DNA of 64,000 nt from Paracoccaceae bacterium (GTDB taxonomy: Bacteria > Pseudomonadota > Alphaproteobacteria > Rhodobacterales > Rhodobacteraceae): the NCBI GenBank assembly GCA_016744015.1, contig JADGFD010000006.1:62001-126000 (forward strand), written 5' to 3'. The notes below the pieces were generated by a model. It was not told the DNA's origin. It made no database searches and was given only the letters and a program-made list of their open reading frames with translations. The position numbers and the translations under genes are program-made. This document shows, piece by piece, positions 21,414-31,002 of the stretch; the first letter of the stretch is position 1, and every line of letters begins with the position of its first letter.

Positions 21414-23939
21414 GTGACACGTTATAATGCCCAAGTGACCGAGCCGAAATGGCAAGCCAAGTGGCGGGATTCGGAGGTTTTTAAGGCCGAGCGGGATGTT
21501 GAGCGCCCTAAATATTATGTGTTGGAGATGTTTCCCTACCCCTCGGGCAAGCTCCATATCGGCCATGTGCGCAACTATACTATGGGTGATTTGGTGGCGC
21601 GTTATAAGGCCGCCAAAGGCTTTAACGTGTTTCACCCCATGGGCTGGGATGCCTTCGGGATGCCCGCCGAAAACGCGGCTATGAAGAACAACACGCACCC
21701 CGGCACGTGGACCTATAAGAATATAGCCGAGATGAAAGAGCAATTTGCCGCGCTTGGCCTTTCACTTGATTGGTCACACGAATTTGCCACCTGTGATGTG
21801 GAATACTATGGCCAGCAGCAGGCGCTGTTCCTTGATATGCTGGAGGCCGGGCTGGCCTACCGTAAAAATGCCAGCGTCAACTGGGACCCTGTCGATATGA
21901 CCGTGCTCGCCAACGAGCAGGTGATTGATGGCAAGGGCTGGCGCTCGGGCGCGGAAGTTGAGCGTAAAGAGCTGACGCAGTGGTTCTTTAAAATCTCGGA
22001 TTATGCCGATGATTTGCTCTCCGCGCTCGACGGGCTGAAAAACTGGCCAGATAAAGTGCAGCTGATGCAAGCCAACTGGATTGGCAAATCCAAAGGCCTG
22101 CAATTTAGGTTTGCAACCAAAGGCGCGCCCGCGGGTTTTGACGAGCTGGAAGTTTATACCACCCGCCCTGACACCCTGTTTGGCGCGAGTTTCGCGGGCA
22201 TCTCAGCGGACCACCCGCTGGCCAAAGCGCTGGAAAGCAACCCCGAAGTGGCCGCCTTCAATGCCGAGTGTCGCCGCACGGGCACCAGTGCTGAAGCCTT
22301 GGAAAAGGCTGAAAAGCTGGGCTATGATACCGGCATTAAAGTGGTGCACCCCTTTGATAGCTCCATTGAGCTGCCAGTTTACATCGCCAACTTCATCCTT
22401 ATGGATTACGGCACCGGCGCCATTTTTGGCTGCCCCGCGCATGACCAGCGCGACCTTGATTTCGCCCGTAAATACGGACTGGAGGTCACCGCCGTTGTAT
22501 CCCCCGAGGGTAATGATTTTAGCGTGGAAACCGAGGCGTTTACCGATACAGGCACGCTGATTAACTCGCGCTTCATGGATGGCATGGATATCGAATCCGC
22601 CAAAGCCGAGGCCACCAGCCGTATTGAGGCCGCCAATATGGGCGAGGGCAAAACCGTGTTTCGCCTGCGGGATTGGGGCATTTCAAGGCAGCGCTATTGG
22701 GGCTGTCCTATCCCCGTGGTGCATTGTGAAAGCTGCGGAGTTGTTCCCGAGAAAAAGGAAAACCTGCCCATTGAGCTGCCCGAAGACATTAACTTCGACA
22801 AGCCGGGCAACCCGCTCGACCGCCACCCGACATGGCGCAACACCACTTGCCCGAAATGTGGCGGGGAAGCCCTGCGGGAAACCGACACCATGGATACCTT
22901 CGTGGACAGCTCATGGTATTACGCCCGCTTTACCTCCAGCAATGCCGATACACCCACCACTTTGGCGGATGCCGATTACTGGATGAACGTGGACCAATAT
23001 ATCGGCGGGGTTGAGCACGCCATTCTGCACCTGCTGTATTCGCGCTTTTTTGCTCGCGCCATGGTCAAAACCGGCCACCTGCCCGAGCGCTGCATCGAGC
23101 CGTTTAACGCGCTGTTTAATCAAGGCATGGTGTGCCACGAAACCTATTCAACCAAAGACGAAAAGGGCCGCGATGTGTGGCATTCGCCAGATGAGCTGGT
23201 GGCGGATGGCGAGGGTTATAAGCTGCGCGAAACGGGTGAACAGGTTAACGTTGGCCCCTCAATCAAAATGTCAAAATCCAAGCTCAACGTGATTGACCCG
23301 ATTGAACAGATCGAGCAATTCGGGGCTGATACCTCGCGCTGGTTTGTGCTGTCTGACAGCCCACCCGAGCGCGATGTGGAGTGGACAACCTCCGGCGCCG
23401 AGGCCTCATGGAAGCACCTTCAGCGCGTATGGCGGATGACGGTTGAGATCGCGGATGAAAACCGCGAGGGTGAAGACATTGCCCTGACCAAAGCCACCCA
23501 TCGCGCCATTGCCGATGTGACCGAGGGCTATGAGGGCTTTGCCTTTAACAAATCCATCGCCAAGCTTTATGAATTCACCGCCGCGATTGCAAAATCCAAG
23601 GGTGACCGCCGCGCTGCGATGCGCACCATGGCGCTGCTGATGCAGCCCATCACACCACATTTGGCCGAGGAATGCTGGGAAAAGCTCGGCGGCGAAGGCT
23701 TGGCGGTGCAAGCGGCCTTCCCCGAGGCCAACCCTACGATGCTGGTGGAAGATACCATCACCATGCCGATTCAAATCAACGGTAAACGGCGGGCGGAAAT
23801 CAGCGTAAGTAAGGATGCCTCAAAGGAAGAGGTTGAAAAACTGGCGCTGGCGCATGATGCTGTGATCAAGGCTTTAGGCGGGGGTACCCCGAAAAAGCTG
23901 ATCGTTGTGCCGGGCAGGATTGTGAATGTCGTCGTTTAA
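21414..23939 (+). CDS. leuS: Leucyl-tRNA synthetase
   Basis: Charges tRNA-Leu with leucine. Class I signatures are intact: [14 protein letters not shown] (HIGH) near residue 45 and KMSKSKLN in the C-terminal half. The editing domain is represented by [14 protein letters not shown] and the CGVVPE/CPKCGG zinc-type cysteines are present. I chose the GTG at 21414, which gives [14 protein letters not shown] and has TAGGAG 9 bases upstream; the open frame runs 39 codons further, across the region where the divergent porin promoter lies. The 841-residue length is normal. It overlaps lptE by 14 bp. Confidence 0.96.
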   Translation: MTRYNAQVTEPKWQAKWRDSEVFKAERDVERPKYYVLEMFPYPSGKLHIGHVRNYTMGDLVARYKAAKGFNVFHPMGWDAFGMPAENAAMKNNTHPGTWTYKNIAEMKEQFAALGLSLDWSHEFATCDVEYYGQQQALFLDMLEAGLAYRKNASVNWDPVDMTVLANEQVIDGKGWRSGAEVERKELTQWFFKISDYADDLLSALDGLKNWPDKVQLMQANWIGKSKGLQFRFATKGAPAGFDELEVYTTRPDTLFGASFAGISADHPLAKALESNPEVAAFNAECRRTGTSAEALEKAEKLGYDTGIKVVHPFDSSIELPVYIANFILMDYGTGAIFGCPAHDQRDLDFARKYGLEVTAVVSPEGNDFSVETEAFTDTGTLINSRFMDGMDIESAKAEATSRIEAANMGEGKTVFRLRDWGISRQRYWGCPIPVVHCESCGVVPEKKENLPIELPEDINFDKPGNPLDRHPTWRNTTCPKCGGEALRETDTMDTFVDSSWYYARFTSSNADTPTTLADADYWMNVDQYIGGVEHAILHLLYSRFFARAMVKTGHLPERCIEPFNALFNQGMVCHETYSTKDEKGRDVWHSPDELVADGEGYKLRETGEQVNVGPSIKMSKSKLNVIDPIEQIEQFGADTSRWFVLSDSPPERDVEWTTSGAEASWKHLQRVWRMTVEIADENREGEDIALTKATHRAIADVTEGYEGFAFNKSIAKLYEFTAAIAKSKGDRRAAMRTMALLMQPITPHLAEECWEKLGGEGLAVQAAFPEANPTMLVEDTITMPIQINGKRRAEISVSKDASKEEVEKLALAHDAVIKALGGGTPKKLIVVPGRIVNVVV

Positions 23940-24525
23940 AGCATTTTGGGTTTCCCTTAAAAAGGTGAGCCATATTTTTGCCGAGGCAGTGTTTGCCCCG
24001 CAAACGCGTTCGGGAAAAATATGGCACATTTCAAACCCAAAAAGCGTTAGCCGCAGGTTTGTCTTATTAGCCCCGCTGGCGCTGGCCGCCTGCGGGTTTA
24101 GGCCGATCTATGGCCGCGGCTCTGCGGCCGAAGCCCTTAATGGCAAAATTGCCCTCGGGCCGGTGGATAACCGCCTGAGCTTTGAGTTTCATGAGCAACT
24201 TGAAAACCGCTTAGGCCGCGCCGAGACCCCTATTTTTCAGCTTGAAACCACACTTGATGTGCAGTCCAAAGGCCTAGCCATTACGCAAGATAACGCGATT
24301 ACGCGCTATAACCTTACCGGGATTGCGCGCTTTAGCCTGACCCGAATCGCAACGGGCGAGGTCGTGCTGCAAGATAATCTCCGCGCCTTCACGGCCTATA
24401 GCGCCACCGCGTCGGCCTATGCCACCTTCATTTCCGAGCGCGATGCTAAGCGCCGACTCGCGGTGTCTTTGGCGGACCAAATCGCCACGCGCATTGCCTC
24501 CAGTGCCGAGACCATCGGGCAATGA
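23926..24525 (+). CDS. lptE: LPS-assembly lipoprotein LptE, with an in-frame palindromic insertion in its signal peptide
   Basis: LptE is the outer-membrane lipoprotein that plugs LptD and helps insert LPS. The lipobox LALAAC places the acylated Cys at residue 56, followed by GFRPIYG, a typical LptE mature start, and the rest ([38 protein letters not shown]) fits the family. Position between leuS and holA is the usual one. The N-terminus is odd: 55 residues precede the Cys. Codons 6-40 are exactly the 105-bp hairpin element at 23941-24045. Without it the protein would begin [21 protein letters not shown], a normal lipoprotein signal. No ATG, GTG or TTG start in this frame lies after the element, so translation must start at ATG 23926 (AGGA upstream) or GTG 23965. 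The inserted peptide would be removed with the signal peptide. Confidence 0.9.
   Translation: MSSFKAFWVSLKKVSHIFAEAVFAPQTRSGKIWHISNPKSVSRRFVLLAPLALAACGFRPIYGRGSAAEALNGKIALGPVDNRLSFEFHEQLENRLGRAETPIFQLETTLDVQSKGLAITQDNAITRYNLTGIARFSLTRIATGEVVLQDNLRAFTAYSATASAYATFISERDAKRRLAVSLADQIATRIASSAETIGQ
23941..24045. repeat. 105-bp hairpin element, copy 1, in frame within lptE
   Basis: Outer arms GCATTTTGGGTTT (23941-23953) and AAACCCAAAAAGC (24033-24045) pair at 12 of 13 positions. Inner arms GCCATATTTTTGCCGA (23969-23984) and TCGGGAAAAATATGGC (24010-24025) pair at 15 of 16. The centre is the 31-bp core CGAGGCAGTGTTTGC-CCC-GCAAACGCGTTCG (23982-24012). The same core, different only in its central three bases, is at 31666-31696. 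The element is exactly 35 codons and has no in-frame stop. Confidence 0.85.
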
Positions 24526-25544
24526 AGCTCAGCGCCCGCGATGCTGCCCGGTTTTTTGAAAAGCCGGACAAGGCAAAGGCGGCGGTGCTGCTGCACGGGC
24601 CCGATGCGATGCGGATTGCGCTGAAACGCAAAGCGCTGATTGATGCGCTGACCGGCCCGAATGCCGACGAAGAAATGCGCCTCACGAGACTAGACGCTGC
24701 CGTGCTGCGCAAAGACTCTGCGGCCCTCGCTGATGCCACCAAAGCCGTTGGTTTTTTCCCCGGCCTGCGGGTAGTGCATATTGAATCCGCTACCGATACC
24801 ACCACCAAAGCGGTGAAAGCCACGTTGGAAGATTGGCAATCTGGCGATGCGGTGATCGTTATCACAGCTGGCCAGCTCAATGCCCGTTCCAGCCTGCGCA
24901 AGCTCATTGAAGGCGAGCGGAGCAGTGTGGCGATCGGGATATACACCGACCCGCCAACCCGCGAGGAAATTGAGTCGCAACTCGCCACCAAAGGCCTGCA
25001 AAACATACCGCCAGACACCATGCGTGATGTTCAAATTCTGGCGCAAGAGTTGGACCCGGGGGATTTTGCCCAAACCCTTGAAAAGCTTTCGCTCTACAAG
25101 CTGAACGATACCACCCCCACCAGCCCTGAAGATCTGCTGAACTGCGTACCTGCCACCCATGAGGCTGGCTTGGATGTGCTGGTCCGCCACATTGCCGAAG
25201 GCCGCTCCAGCGAGATTGGCCCACATATGGCGCGGCTGGCCTCCCAAGGCGCCAACCCGACCACGCTCACCATTACCACCACCCGCCATTTTCGCCAACT
25301 CCATGCGGCTGCGGCCAGCAACCAAGGGGTTGACCAAGCGCTCAGCCGCCTGCGTCCGCCGGTATTTGGCCCTAGGCGGGACCAAATGGCGCGGCAAGTC
25401 CGCAATTGGGGTTTACCCCGGCTTGAGGCCGCACTGGGGGTGCTGATGGAAACCGATCTTAACCTGCGCTCCTCCAAGCCCTATCCCGCCATGGCCATGA
25501 CGGAACGCGCCTTTATCCGCATCGCTATGATGCATCCTCGATAG
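24522..25544 (+). CDS. holA: DNA polymerase III subunit delta
   Basis: The delta subunit of the clamp-loader complex; it opens the sliding clamp. The 340-residue length and the N-terminal LLHGPDAMRIALKRKALI, the FFPGLRVVHIESATD stretch and the helical C-terminal collar region (ARQVRNWGLPRLEAALGVLMETDLNLRSS) match alphaproteobacterial HolA. As expected for delta there is no P-loop. Start overlaps the lptE stop as ATGA. The leuS-lptE-holA order is a common arrangement. Confidence 0.92.
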   Translation: MKLSARDAARFFEKPDKAKAAVLLHGPDAMRIALKRKALIDALTGPNADEEMRLTRLDAAVLRKDSAALADATKAVGFFPGLRVVHIESATDTTTKAVKATLEDWQSGDAVIVITAGQLNARSSLRKLIEGERSSVAIGIYTDPPTREEIESQLATKGLQNIPPDTMRDVQILAQELDPGDFAQTLEKLSLYKLNDTTPTSPEDLLNCVPATHEAGLDVLVRHIAEGRSSEIGPHMARLASQGANPTTLTITTTRHFRQLHAAAASNQGVDQALSRLRPPVFGPRRDQMARQVRNWGLPRLEAALGVLMETDLNLRSSKPYPAMAMTERAFIRIAMMHPR

Positions 25545-25553
25545 GAGAAAACC

Positions 25554-26162
25554 ATGTATCAAGTCATCGGTACCGCCCGCTCTCGCGCCATGCGGGTTTT
25601 TTGGATGTTGGAAGAGCTGGGGCAGGATTATGAAATCCTCGAGGCCGCCCCGCGCAGCGAAGCCGCACAAAATGTTAATCCTTCTGGCAAAGTTCCGGCG
25701 TTAATAGATAACGGTGCCGCCATTTTTGATTCGGTCGCGATTATGCAATACTTGGCCGACAAACATGGTGCCCTTACGGCCCCCTGCGGCACAGTTGAAC
25801 GCGCCATCCAGGATAGCTTTGTCCACTTCGCCAATGACGAAATGGACGCGGTGCTTTGGGTGGCCACCAAACACATGTTTTACTACCCCGAAGAATTACG
25901 CGTGCCCGCTATTCGCCCCTCTGCCGAGTGGGATTTTACCCGCGCGATGGTCTCTTTAGAAACTCGCTTGGGCGACAATGAGTTTGTGATGGGTGATAAG
26001 ATAACGGTGCCGGACCTCCTGATCAGCCATTGCGCAGGCTGGGCACTGGGGCAAAAATTTGCGCTGCCTAAAGGCAAAGTGGGTGATTACCTAAAACGCC
26101 TCCGCTCTCGTCCTGCCATGAAGCGGGCCTTGGCAAAAGCCAGCGAAAGCGCATCGGCTTAG
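25554..26162 (+). CDS. Glutathione S-transferase-like protein
   Basis: The 202-residue protein has a thioredoxin-fold N-terminus (MYQVIGTARSRAMRVFWMLEELGQDYEI), the cis-Pro and glutathione-contact stretch NPSGKVPALIDNGAAIFDSVAIMQYLADK (the S-V/S-A motif), and an all-helical C-terminal domain with FVMGDKITVPDLLISHCAGWA, the N-capping box of GSTs. It probably conjugates or otherwise uses glutathione; the substrate is unknown. A TAGGAG site precedes the ATG. It is followed by an unusual AT-rich gap. Confidence 0.88.
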   Translation: MYQVIGTARSRAMRVFWMLEELGQDYEILEAAPRSEAAQNVNPSGKVPALIDNGAAIFDSVAIMQYLADKHGALTAPCGTVERAIQDSFVHFANDEMDAVLWVATKHMFYYPEELRVPAIRPSAEWDFTRAMVSLETRLGDNEFVMGDKITVPDLLISHCAGWALGQKFALPKGKVGDYLKRLRSRPAMKRALAKASESASA

Positions 26163-26442
26163 CGTTTTTTGCCGTGATGGTAGAGGTTACTTTAGGTGTT
26201 GCCGCCAACTCATAGCTCTGACGAGGCACCTACAGTATCTGCGACTACCCATCTCTCATGATGATCTCGGGATTATACTAACAGATTCCTAAATTTTGGA
26301 GAACCAAGATTTGATCCATAGAGTAACTACATTCCTAGGAATGTAGTTACTCTAAAACTTTATATTATATAATATTATCAACGAGATAATGGAATTTCGT
26401 AAATTAATTGCAGTGTAAGATTCGGGTGGACCTGTAGGCGTA
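26163..26442. other. AT-rich intergenic region with no gene
   Basis: About 280 bp between the GST gene and tlyA. From about 26260 it is much more AT-rich than its neighbours. I see no coding signal or RNA gene. It contains a perfect 34-bp palindrome (26320-26353) and, just after it, a perfect 14-bp AT palindrome ATATTATATAATAT (26362-26375). It could be a remnant of acquired DNA. Confidence 0.6.
26320..26353. repeat. Perfect 34-bp palindrome with no loop
   Basis: Arm AGAGTAACTACATTCCT is followed at once by its exact reverse complement; the centre is CCTAGG. No T-run follows on either strand, so it is not a standard terminator. It could be an operator, a recombination site or the joined ends of a lost mobile element. 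Confidence 0.9.
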
Positions 26443-27162
26443 TCAGGGTCTTTCTGCGGCGATCAAAAATTCCTGATTGCCGTGCTGTCCCAATATAGGG
26501 CTTTCACCCTTATGGGTGATGCGCCAGCCCTCGGCCTCTAAAAATGCCTCAATATCAGCGCGGGACTGCGCTTTTGCCGCATCATCTTTCACAATCCCGT
26601 TTTTGCCAATTTGAGCGCGCCCTACCTCAAACTGCGGCTTTATCAGACCCACAAAAACAGCGCCACTTTTTGCTAAACCCAGCGCCATCGGCAAGGCTTT
26701 GGCGAGGCTGATAAACGATACGTCGGTGACGATAAAATCAACGGGGGGCACCGCCCCTTCGGGAATGGCTTTTGCATTGATCCCCTCCAGATTAACCACC
26801 CGCGCATCACCCAAAAGCTTGGGGTGGAGCTGCCCGTGGCCGACATCCAGCGCAAAAACCTGTTTTGCGCCTGCCTCTAGCAGCACTTGGGTAAAGCCAC
26901 CTGTCGATGCGCCGACATCCAGCGCGATTGCCTCCTCCGGCGAGAGTTGAAAATCCTCAAGCGCATGGGCCAGCTTGAGCGCGGCACGGGAAACGTATGG
27001 GTTCGGGTTTTCGGTGAGGCTGAGCGCCTCATCTCCCACTTTTTGCGAGGGTTTTTTGGCGGGCTTTCCGGCCACTCGCACCACGCCCATTGCAATCAGT
27101 TCTTGCGCCCGTGCGCGACTATCCGTAAGGCCCGCCGCCACTAAAGCTTGATCAAGTCGCAT
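26443..27162 (-). CDS. tlyA: TlyA-family rRNA ribose-2'-O-methyltransferase
   Basis: TlyA proteins methylate cytidine ribose in 16S and/or 23S rRNA. Residues 1-60 form an S4 RNA-binding domain (MRLDQALVAAGLTDSRARAQ, IAMGVVRVAGKPAKKPSQKV). The rest is an FtsJ/RrmJ-like methyltransferase: ALDVGASTGGFTQVLLEAGAKQVFALDVGHGQ is the SAM-binding loop and FIVTDVSFISLAKALP, FVGLIKPQFEVGR are later motifs. The 239-residue length is normal. The start overlaps the 3' end of the broken sterol-desaturase-like gene by 11 bp. Confidence 0.93.
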   Translation of the reverse strand: MRLDQALVAAGLTDSRARAQELIAMGVVRVAGKPAKKPSQKVGDEALSLTENPNPYVSRAALKLAHALEDFQLSPEEAIALDVGASTGGFTQVLLEAGAKQVFALDVGHGQLHPKLLGDARVVNLEGINAKAIPEGAVPPVDFIVTDVSFISLAKALPMALGLAKSGAVFVGLIKPQFEVGRAQIGKNGIVKDDAAKAQSRADIEAFLEAEGWRITHKGESPILGQHGNQEFLIAAERP

Positions 27163-27951
27163 GGTCGGCCTTTATTTGGTCGGATGTTTTGCGAGAGCCA
27201 TCGTGGCTCCAGCCGGGGGGTTTTAGCACATAGGCAAAGCGCTGTTTTATCGTCAGGTTTGGGCTGGAAATGTCGCGCAGCATCCCGGCCCACTCATGAA
27301 ACGCCACCCGCAGCGGATTAAATGTCCCAAGGTTTTGCAGAAACCCATAATCCGGCGTTTCCTCTTCCGGCTGAAAGATGCCAAACATCTTGTTCCAGAT
27401 AATGAAAACGCCGGCATAGTTGGTATCAAGGTATTTTGGATTGCGGCCATGGTGCACGCGGTGGTGGCTGGGGGTGTTCATAATGGATTCAAGCCAGCGG
27501 GGCATTTTGCCAATGGCCTCGGTGTGAATCCAAAATTGGTACACAAGGTTAACCAGCACCATTTCAGGGCTGAACCCGAGTAGAATAAGCGGAGTGCGGT
27601 GCTAAGGTTGTAGTGCTGGCTGGAATGGCGGTTTACATGGCTGGCCCAGACCCAACGCACGCGGTGGCCAAAGCGGTGCACCCAGTAATAGCGTAATCCA
27701 TCCAGCACAAAGCACAGCAATATAATGGCAATAGAGGTGCCAAGGTCAAGCAGCTTAAAACCCCAAAGAAAGGCGAAAAGCCCGTAGGCCACAAAACCTA
27801 GCGCAACGCCCGCGCCCATCAGGAGCGAGGTTGCGGTATAATGGGTTTCATAATCGCCGCCTTTGCCCTTAATTTTGGCCCACAAAATTTCGGCGACTAT
27901 AAGGCCCACGAAAAGTGGGATAGACAGCATAACCACATCAGGGAAGCTCAT
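27152..27951 (-). pseudogene. Sterol desaturase/fatty-acid hydroxylase family gene, broken by deletion plus frameshift
   Basis: The 5' part (27951 to about 27570) reads MSFPDVVMLS, membrane segments, then the first two histidine clusters HRFGHRVRW and HVNRHSSQHYNLSTALR. The 3' part is in another frame and continues PLILLGFSPEMVLVNLVYQFWIHTE, then the third cluster HHRVHHGRNPKYLD. At the join (about 27575-27590) the sequence goes from STALR straight to PLILLGF, while family members have roughly 15-20 more residues here, so a small deletion that shifted the frame is the simplest explanation. All diiron histidine motifs survive, split over two frames, so decay is recent or translation needs a frameshift. 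The start is one base after the upstream gene's stop, with a GAGGG site. Confidence 0.85.
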
Positions 27952-27952
27952 T

Positions 27953-28363
27953 TCAAACCCTCTTTTCAAGCACGGTTTTCAGGGTTTCGGCCCAAATGCG
28001 CCGCACTATTTTACCCGTGATCTCAATATCGACATACGGCGCTGTTAAATCAGGCAATTCTACCCGAAGCACATCTTCATGCCCATCTAAAATACCCGCG
28101 TCAAGCACCCGCCCCACGGCCCCGTCACCCATGGCCCAAACCAAGCCGGTGCCGCCGTTTTCAAGGTCTATCAGCGAGGCAAAGCCCGAAGGTTCCAGTA
28201 ATGCACCCGTGGCCGGCACGTCTGGGAATTCGTTGGCCCATACCTCCAGCACCTCGGCCTTGCTTTCAAGCCCTACAGGCACCGAGGCGTGAGGGAAATG
28301 CACCAACGCCACAATGCCAGAAATGCCTGTGGTAACAATAATAAGGGTGATCCATAAAGACAT
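27953..28363 (-). CDS. Small membrane-anchored protein of unknown function
   Basis: The 136-residue protein has one N-terminal hydrophobic segment (MSLWITLIIVTTGISGIVALV) and a soluble domain with the LPDLTAPYVDIEITGKIVRRIW tail. I recognise no family. The final codons provide the ribosome binding site for the next gene, one base away. The ATG sits directly at the foot of a perfect 10-bp hairpin with no visible Shine-Dalgarno sequence, so either translation initiates poorly or a different start is used; no other good start is near. Confidence 0.65.
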   Translation of the reverse strand: MSLWITLIIVTTGISGIVALVHFPHASVPVGLESKAEVLEVWANEFPDVPATGALLEPSGFASLIDLENGGTGLVWAMGDGAVGRVLDAGILDGHEDVLRVELPDLTAPYVDIEITGKIVRRIWAETLKTVLEKRV

Positions 28364-28390
28364 GGGCGGGATTTTAGAAGAATCCCGCCC
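28364..28390 (-). promoter_or_regulatory. Perfect 10-bp GC-rich hairpin abutting a start codon
   Basis: Arms GGGCGGGATT (28364-28373) and AATCCCGCCC (28381-28390) enclose a 7-nt loop. It lies 22 bp past the infB stop and its base touches the ATG of the next leftward gene. No T-run follows in the leftward direction. It may be a weak infB terminator, an RNA-stability or translation-control hairpin, or both. Confidence 0.65.
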
Positions 28391-28412
28391 ATATACAATA
28401 CTTTACTTAGCG

Positions 28413-30941
28413 TTAAAGCGTGCGCTCTAGCTCTTCGGTGGTGAAAATCTCGATCACATCGTCAGCGCGAATGTCTTCGTAATTTTCAAAGGCCATGCCG
28501 CATTCTTGGCCGGACTGCACTTCTTTCACTTCGTCTTTATGCCGCTTTAGTGTCTTCAGCTTGCCCTCGTGGATAACCACGTTATCACGCAGCAAGCGCA
28601 CACCCGCCGCACGACGCGCGACACCTTCGGTGACCTCGCAACCCGCGATTTTGCCTGTGCCGGTGATTTTAAACACCTCTTTGATCTTGGCATAACCGAT
28701 AAAGGTTTCCTTAACCTCCGGTGAAAGCAGGCCAGAAGCCGCCGCCTTGATGTCATCCACCAGATCATAAATGATCGAGTAATAGCGGATTTCAACGCCC
28801 TTCTGGTTGGCGGTGTTACGCGCTTGCGAGTTTGCCCGCACGTTAAAGCCAATAATAGGCGCGCCGGAGGCTTCCGCCAGTGTCACATCTGATTCGGTGA
28901 TCGCGCCAACGCCGGAATGCAGCACTTTTACCCGCACTTCGTCATTGCCGATTTTCTCACAGGCTTGCACGATGGCCTCGGCAGAGCCTTGCACATCGGC
29001 CTTAAGCACAATCGGCAGTTCGGAAACGCTCTCATCGGCCTTGGCATTGGCCAAAAGCTGATCAAGCGAAACGCCAGCACCGGCGGCGGCTTTCTTATCC
29101 TTGGCAACTTGTGCGCGATATTCCGCGATTTCGCGCGCGCGGGCCTCATCGGGCACCACGTTTAGCACGTCGCCAGCCTCAGGCGAGCCGTTAAGGCCCA
29201 GCACTTCGACAGGCACCGAGGGGCCAGCCACTTTTACGCGTTCGCCTTGGTCGTTGATCAAGGCGCGCACTTTGCCCCATTGCTCGCCAACCACAAAGAT
29301 ATCGCCTTGCTTCAGCGTGCCTTTTTGCACCAATACCGTGGCGACGGGGCCGCGGCCTACATCCAGCTTGGCCTCGATCACCGCGCCTTCGGCGGGGCGG
29401 TCTGGGTTGGCTTTTAGTTCCAGCAATTCAGCTTGCAGGGCGATGTTTTCAAGCAACTTGTCAAGGCCTTGGCCGGTCATAGCTGAAACTTCCACATCTA
29501 GTACGTCACCAGACATCGCTTCCACAATCACGCTGTGTTGCAGCAATTCTGTGCGCACTTTAGTCGGGTCAGCGCCTTCGCGGTCCATTTTGTTGATCGC
29601 GATAATCATCGGCACATCAGCCGCATGGGCGTGGTTAATCGCCTCTATGGTTTGCGGCATCACAGAGTCATCAGCGGCCACAACCAGCACCACGATGTCG
29701 GTTACCTGTGCACCGCGAGAGCGCATGGAGGTAAAGGCCGCGTGGCCCGGGGTATCGAGGAAGCTCATCACTTCGCCACTGTCGAGCGTGATTTGGTATG
29801 CGCCAATATGCTGGGTAATGCCACCAGCCTCACCCTTAACAACATTGGTTTTACGAATCGCATCCAAGAGCGAAGTTTTACCGTGGTCCACGTGGCCCAT
29901 GATGGTAATAACCGGTGGGCGTGGCAGCAGGTTGGTTTCAATCGAATCATCTTCCGAAGCCAAAATGTCCTCTACCGCCGCATCGGAAACCCGCACCACT
30001 TTGTGGCCAAACTCTTCCACAATCAGCTGAGCTGTTTCGTGGTCAATCGTTTGGTTTTGCGTTGCCATAATGCCGTTGGTCATCAGGGCTTTTACCACCT
30101 CGGCCACACGCTCGGTCATCCGGTTGGCAAGTTCCTGTACCGTAATGGAATCGGGCAGTTGCACGTCGCGGTAAACCTTCTCATGCTCTACTGGCCCACC
30201 CATCATCTTGCGCTTGTCGCGTTCTTGGCGGCGCTTCATCGCAGCCATAGAGCGCTGGCGGTTGCCACCGCCACCAAGAGCTTGGTTGATGGTCAGCTTA
30301 CCAGAGCGGCGGCGGTCATTGCCGCCACCTTTGGTGTTACGGTTTTGCTTGTTGCGGTCATCCGCCGGCTTGGCGGCTGGCTTCAGGTTTTTATTAGGGG
30401 CTACACGCCCTGCTTCAGCCCGCGCGCCTGCCACTTGAGCGGCGGCTGGGTCTTCAGCTTGGGCGGGGTTGCGCAGCTTGGGCCGCGCCGCGCCGCTCAC
30501 CGATTTTTTGTTAGCTTTGGCTTCAGCGGCTTCGGCTTCGGCCTTGGCTTTGGCTTCTTCCGCCGCGCGCTCGGCACGAATCTTGGCTTCAGCGGCCTCG
30601 CGCTCCACGGCGTCTTTTTCGGCGCGGCGTTTGGCGCGCTCGCCTTCGCGGGCTTCGGACTGTGCTTGCTCTTTAGCCGCGCGCTCTGTTTCCATGGCGC
30701 GTGCGGCATCTAGGGCCTTTTTACGGCGCGCCATTTCTGCATCAGACAGGTATCCGCCGGCTGCCTTTTGGCCGCCGGGTTTTCCGCCACCGCCAGCACC
30801 GCCAGCATTGGGGGTAAACACCCGCTTGCGCTTGGTCTCAACAACGACGTTTTTGGTCCGCCCATGCGAGAACTTCTGCCGCACTGTGCCGCCCTTTAAG
30901 CCCAAAGGCTTTTTGCCGTCGTTATTTGTCGTATCGCTCAT
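28413..30941 (-). CDS. infB: Translation initiation factor IF-2
   Basis: IF-2 is the GTPase that brings initiator tRNA to the ribosome. The 842-residue protein has an N-terminal region rich in Ala, Glu, Lys and Arg with coiled-coil character (about residues 70-160), the IF2_N domain ([23 protein letters not shown]), then the G domain: [12 protein letters not shown] (G1), [12 protein letters not shown] (G3), NKMD (G4). Domains II-IV follow, including the C2 fMet-tRNA-binding end ([19 protein letters not shown]). The G motifs are intact. It is the last gene of the rimP-nusA-ylxR operon. Confidence 0.97.
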   Translation of the reverse strand: MSDTTNNDGKKPLGLKGGTVRQKFSHGRTKNVVVETKRKRVFTPNAGGAGGGGKPGGQKAAGGYLSDAEMARRKKALDAARAMETERAAKEQAQSEAREGERAKRRAEKDAVEREAAEAKIRAERAAEEAKAKAEAEAAEAKANKKSVSGAARPKLRNPAQAEDPAAAQVAGARAEAGRVAPNKNLKPAAKPADDRNKQNRNTKGGGNDRRRSGKLTINQALGGGGNRQRSMAAMKRRQERDKRKMMGGPVEHEKVYRDVQLPDSITVQELANRMTERVAEVVKALMTNGIMATQNQTIDHETAQLIVEEFGHKVVRVSDAAVEDILASEDDSIETNLLPRPPVITIMGHVDHGKTSLLDAIRKTNVVKGEAGGITQHIGAYQITLDSGEVMSFLDTPGHAAFTSMRSRGAQVTDIVVLVVAADDSVMPQTIEAINHAHAADVPMIIAINKMDREGADPTKVRTELLQHSVIVEAMSGDVLDVEVSAMTGQGLDKLLENIALQAELLELKANPDRPAEGAVIEAKLDVGRGPVATVLVQKGTLKQGDIFVVGEQWGKVRALINDQGERVKVAGPSVPVEVLGLNGSPEAGDVLNVVPDEARAREIAEYRAQVAKDKKAAAGAGVSLDQLLANAKADESVSELPIVLKADVQGSAEAIVQACEKIGNDEVRVKVLHSGVGAITESDVTLAEASGAPIIGFNVRANSQARNTANQKGVEIRYYSIIYDLVDDIKAAASGLLSPEVKETFIGYAKIKEVFKITGTGKIAGCEVTEGVARRAAGVRLLRDNVVIHEGKLKTLKRHKDEVKEVQSGQECGMAFENYEDIRADDVIEIFTTEELERTL

Positions 30942-31002
30942 TCTTCACCTTTCAACACCGCGCCCTTGCGTGGCATTTATACCTGTCTGACCCGAGGGTC
31001 AA

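Noticed and set aside
29535-30713. Long rightward open frame (392 codons) over infB
   Set aside because: Low-complexity shadow of the Ala/Lys/Glu-rich IF-2 N-terminus; no family resemblance.
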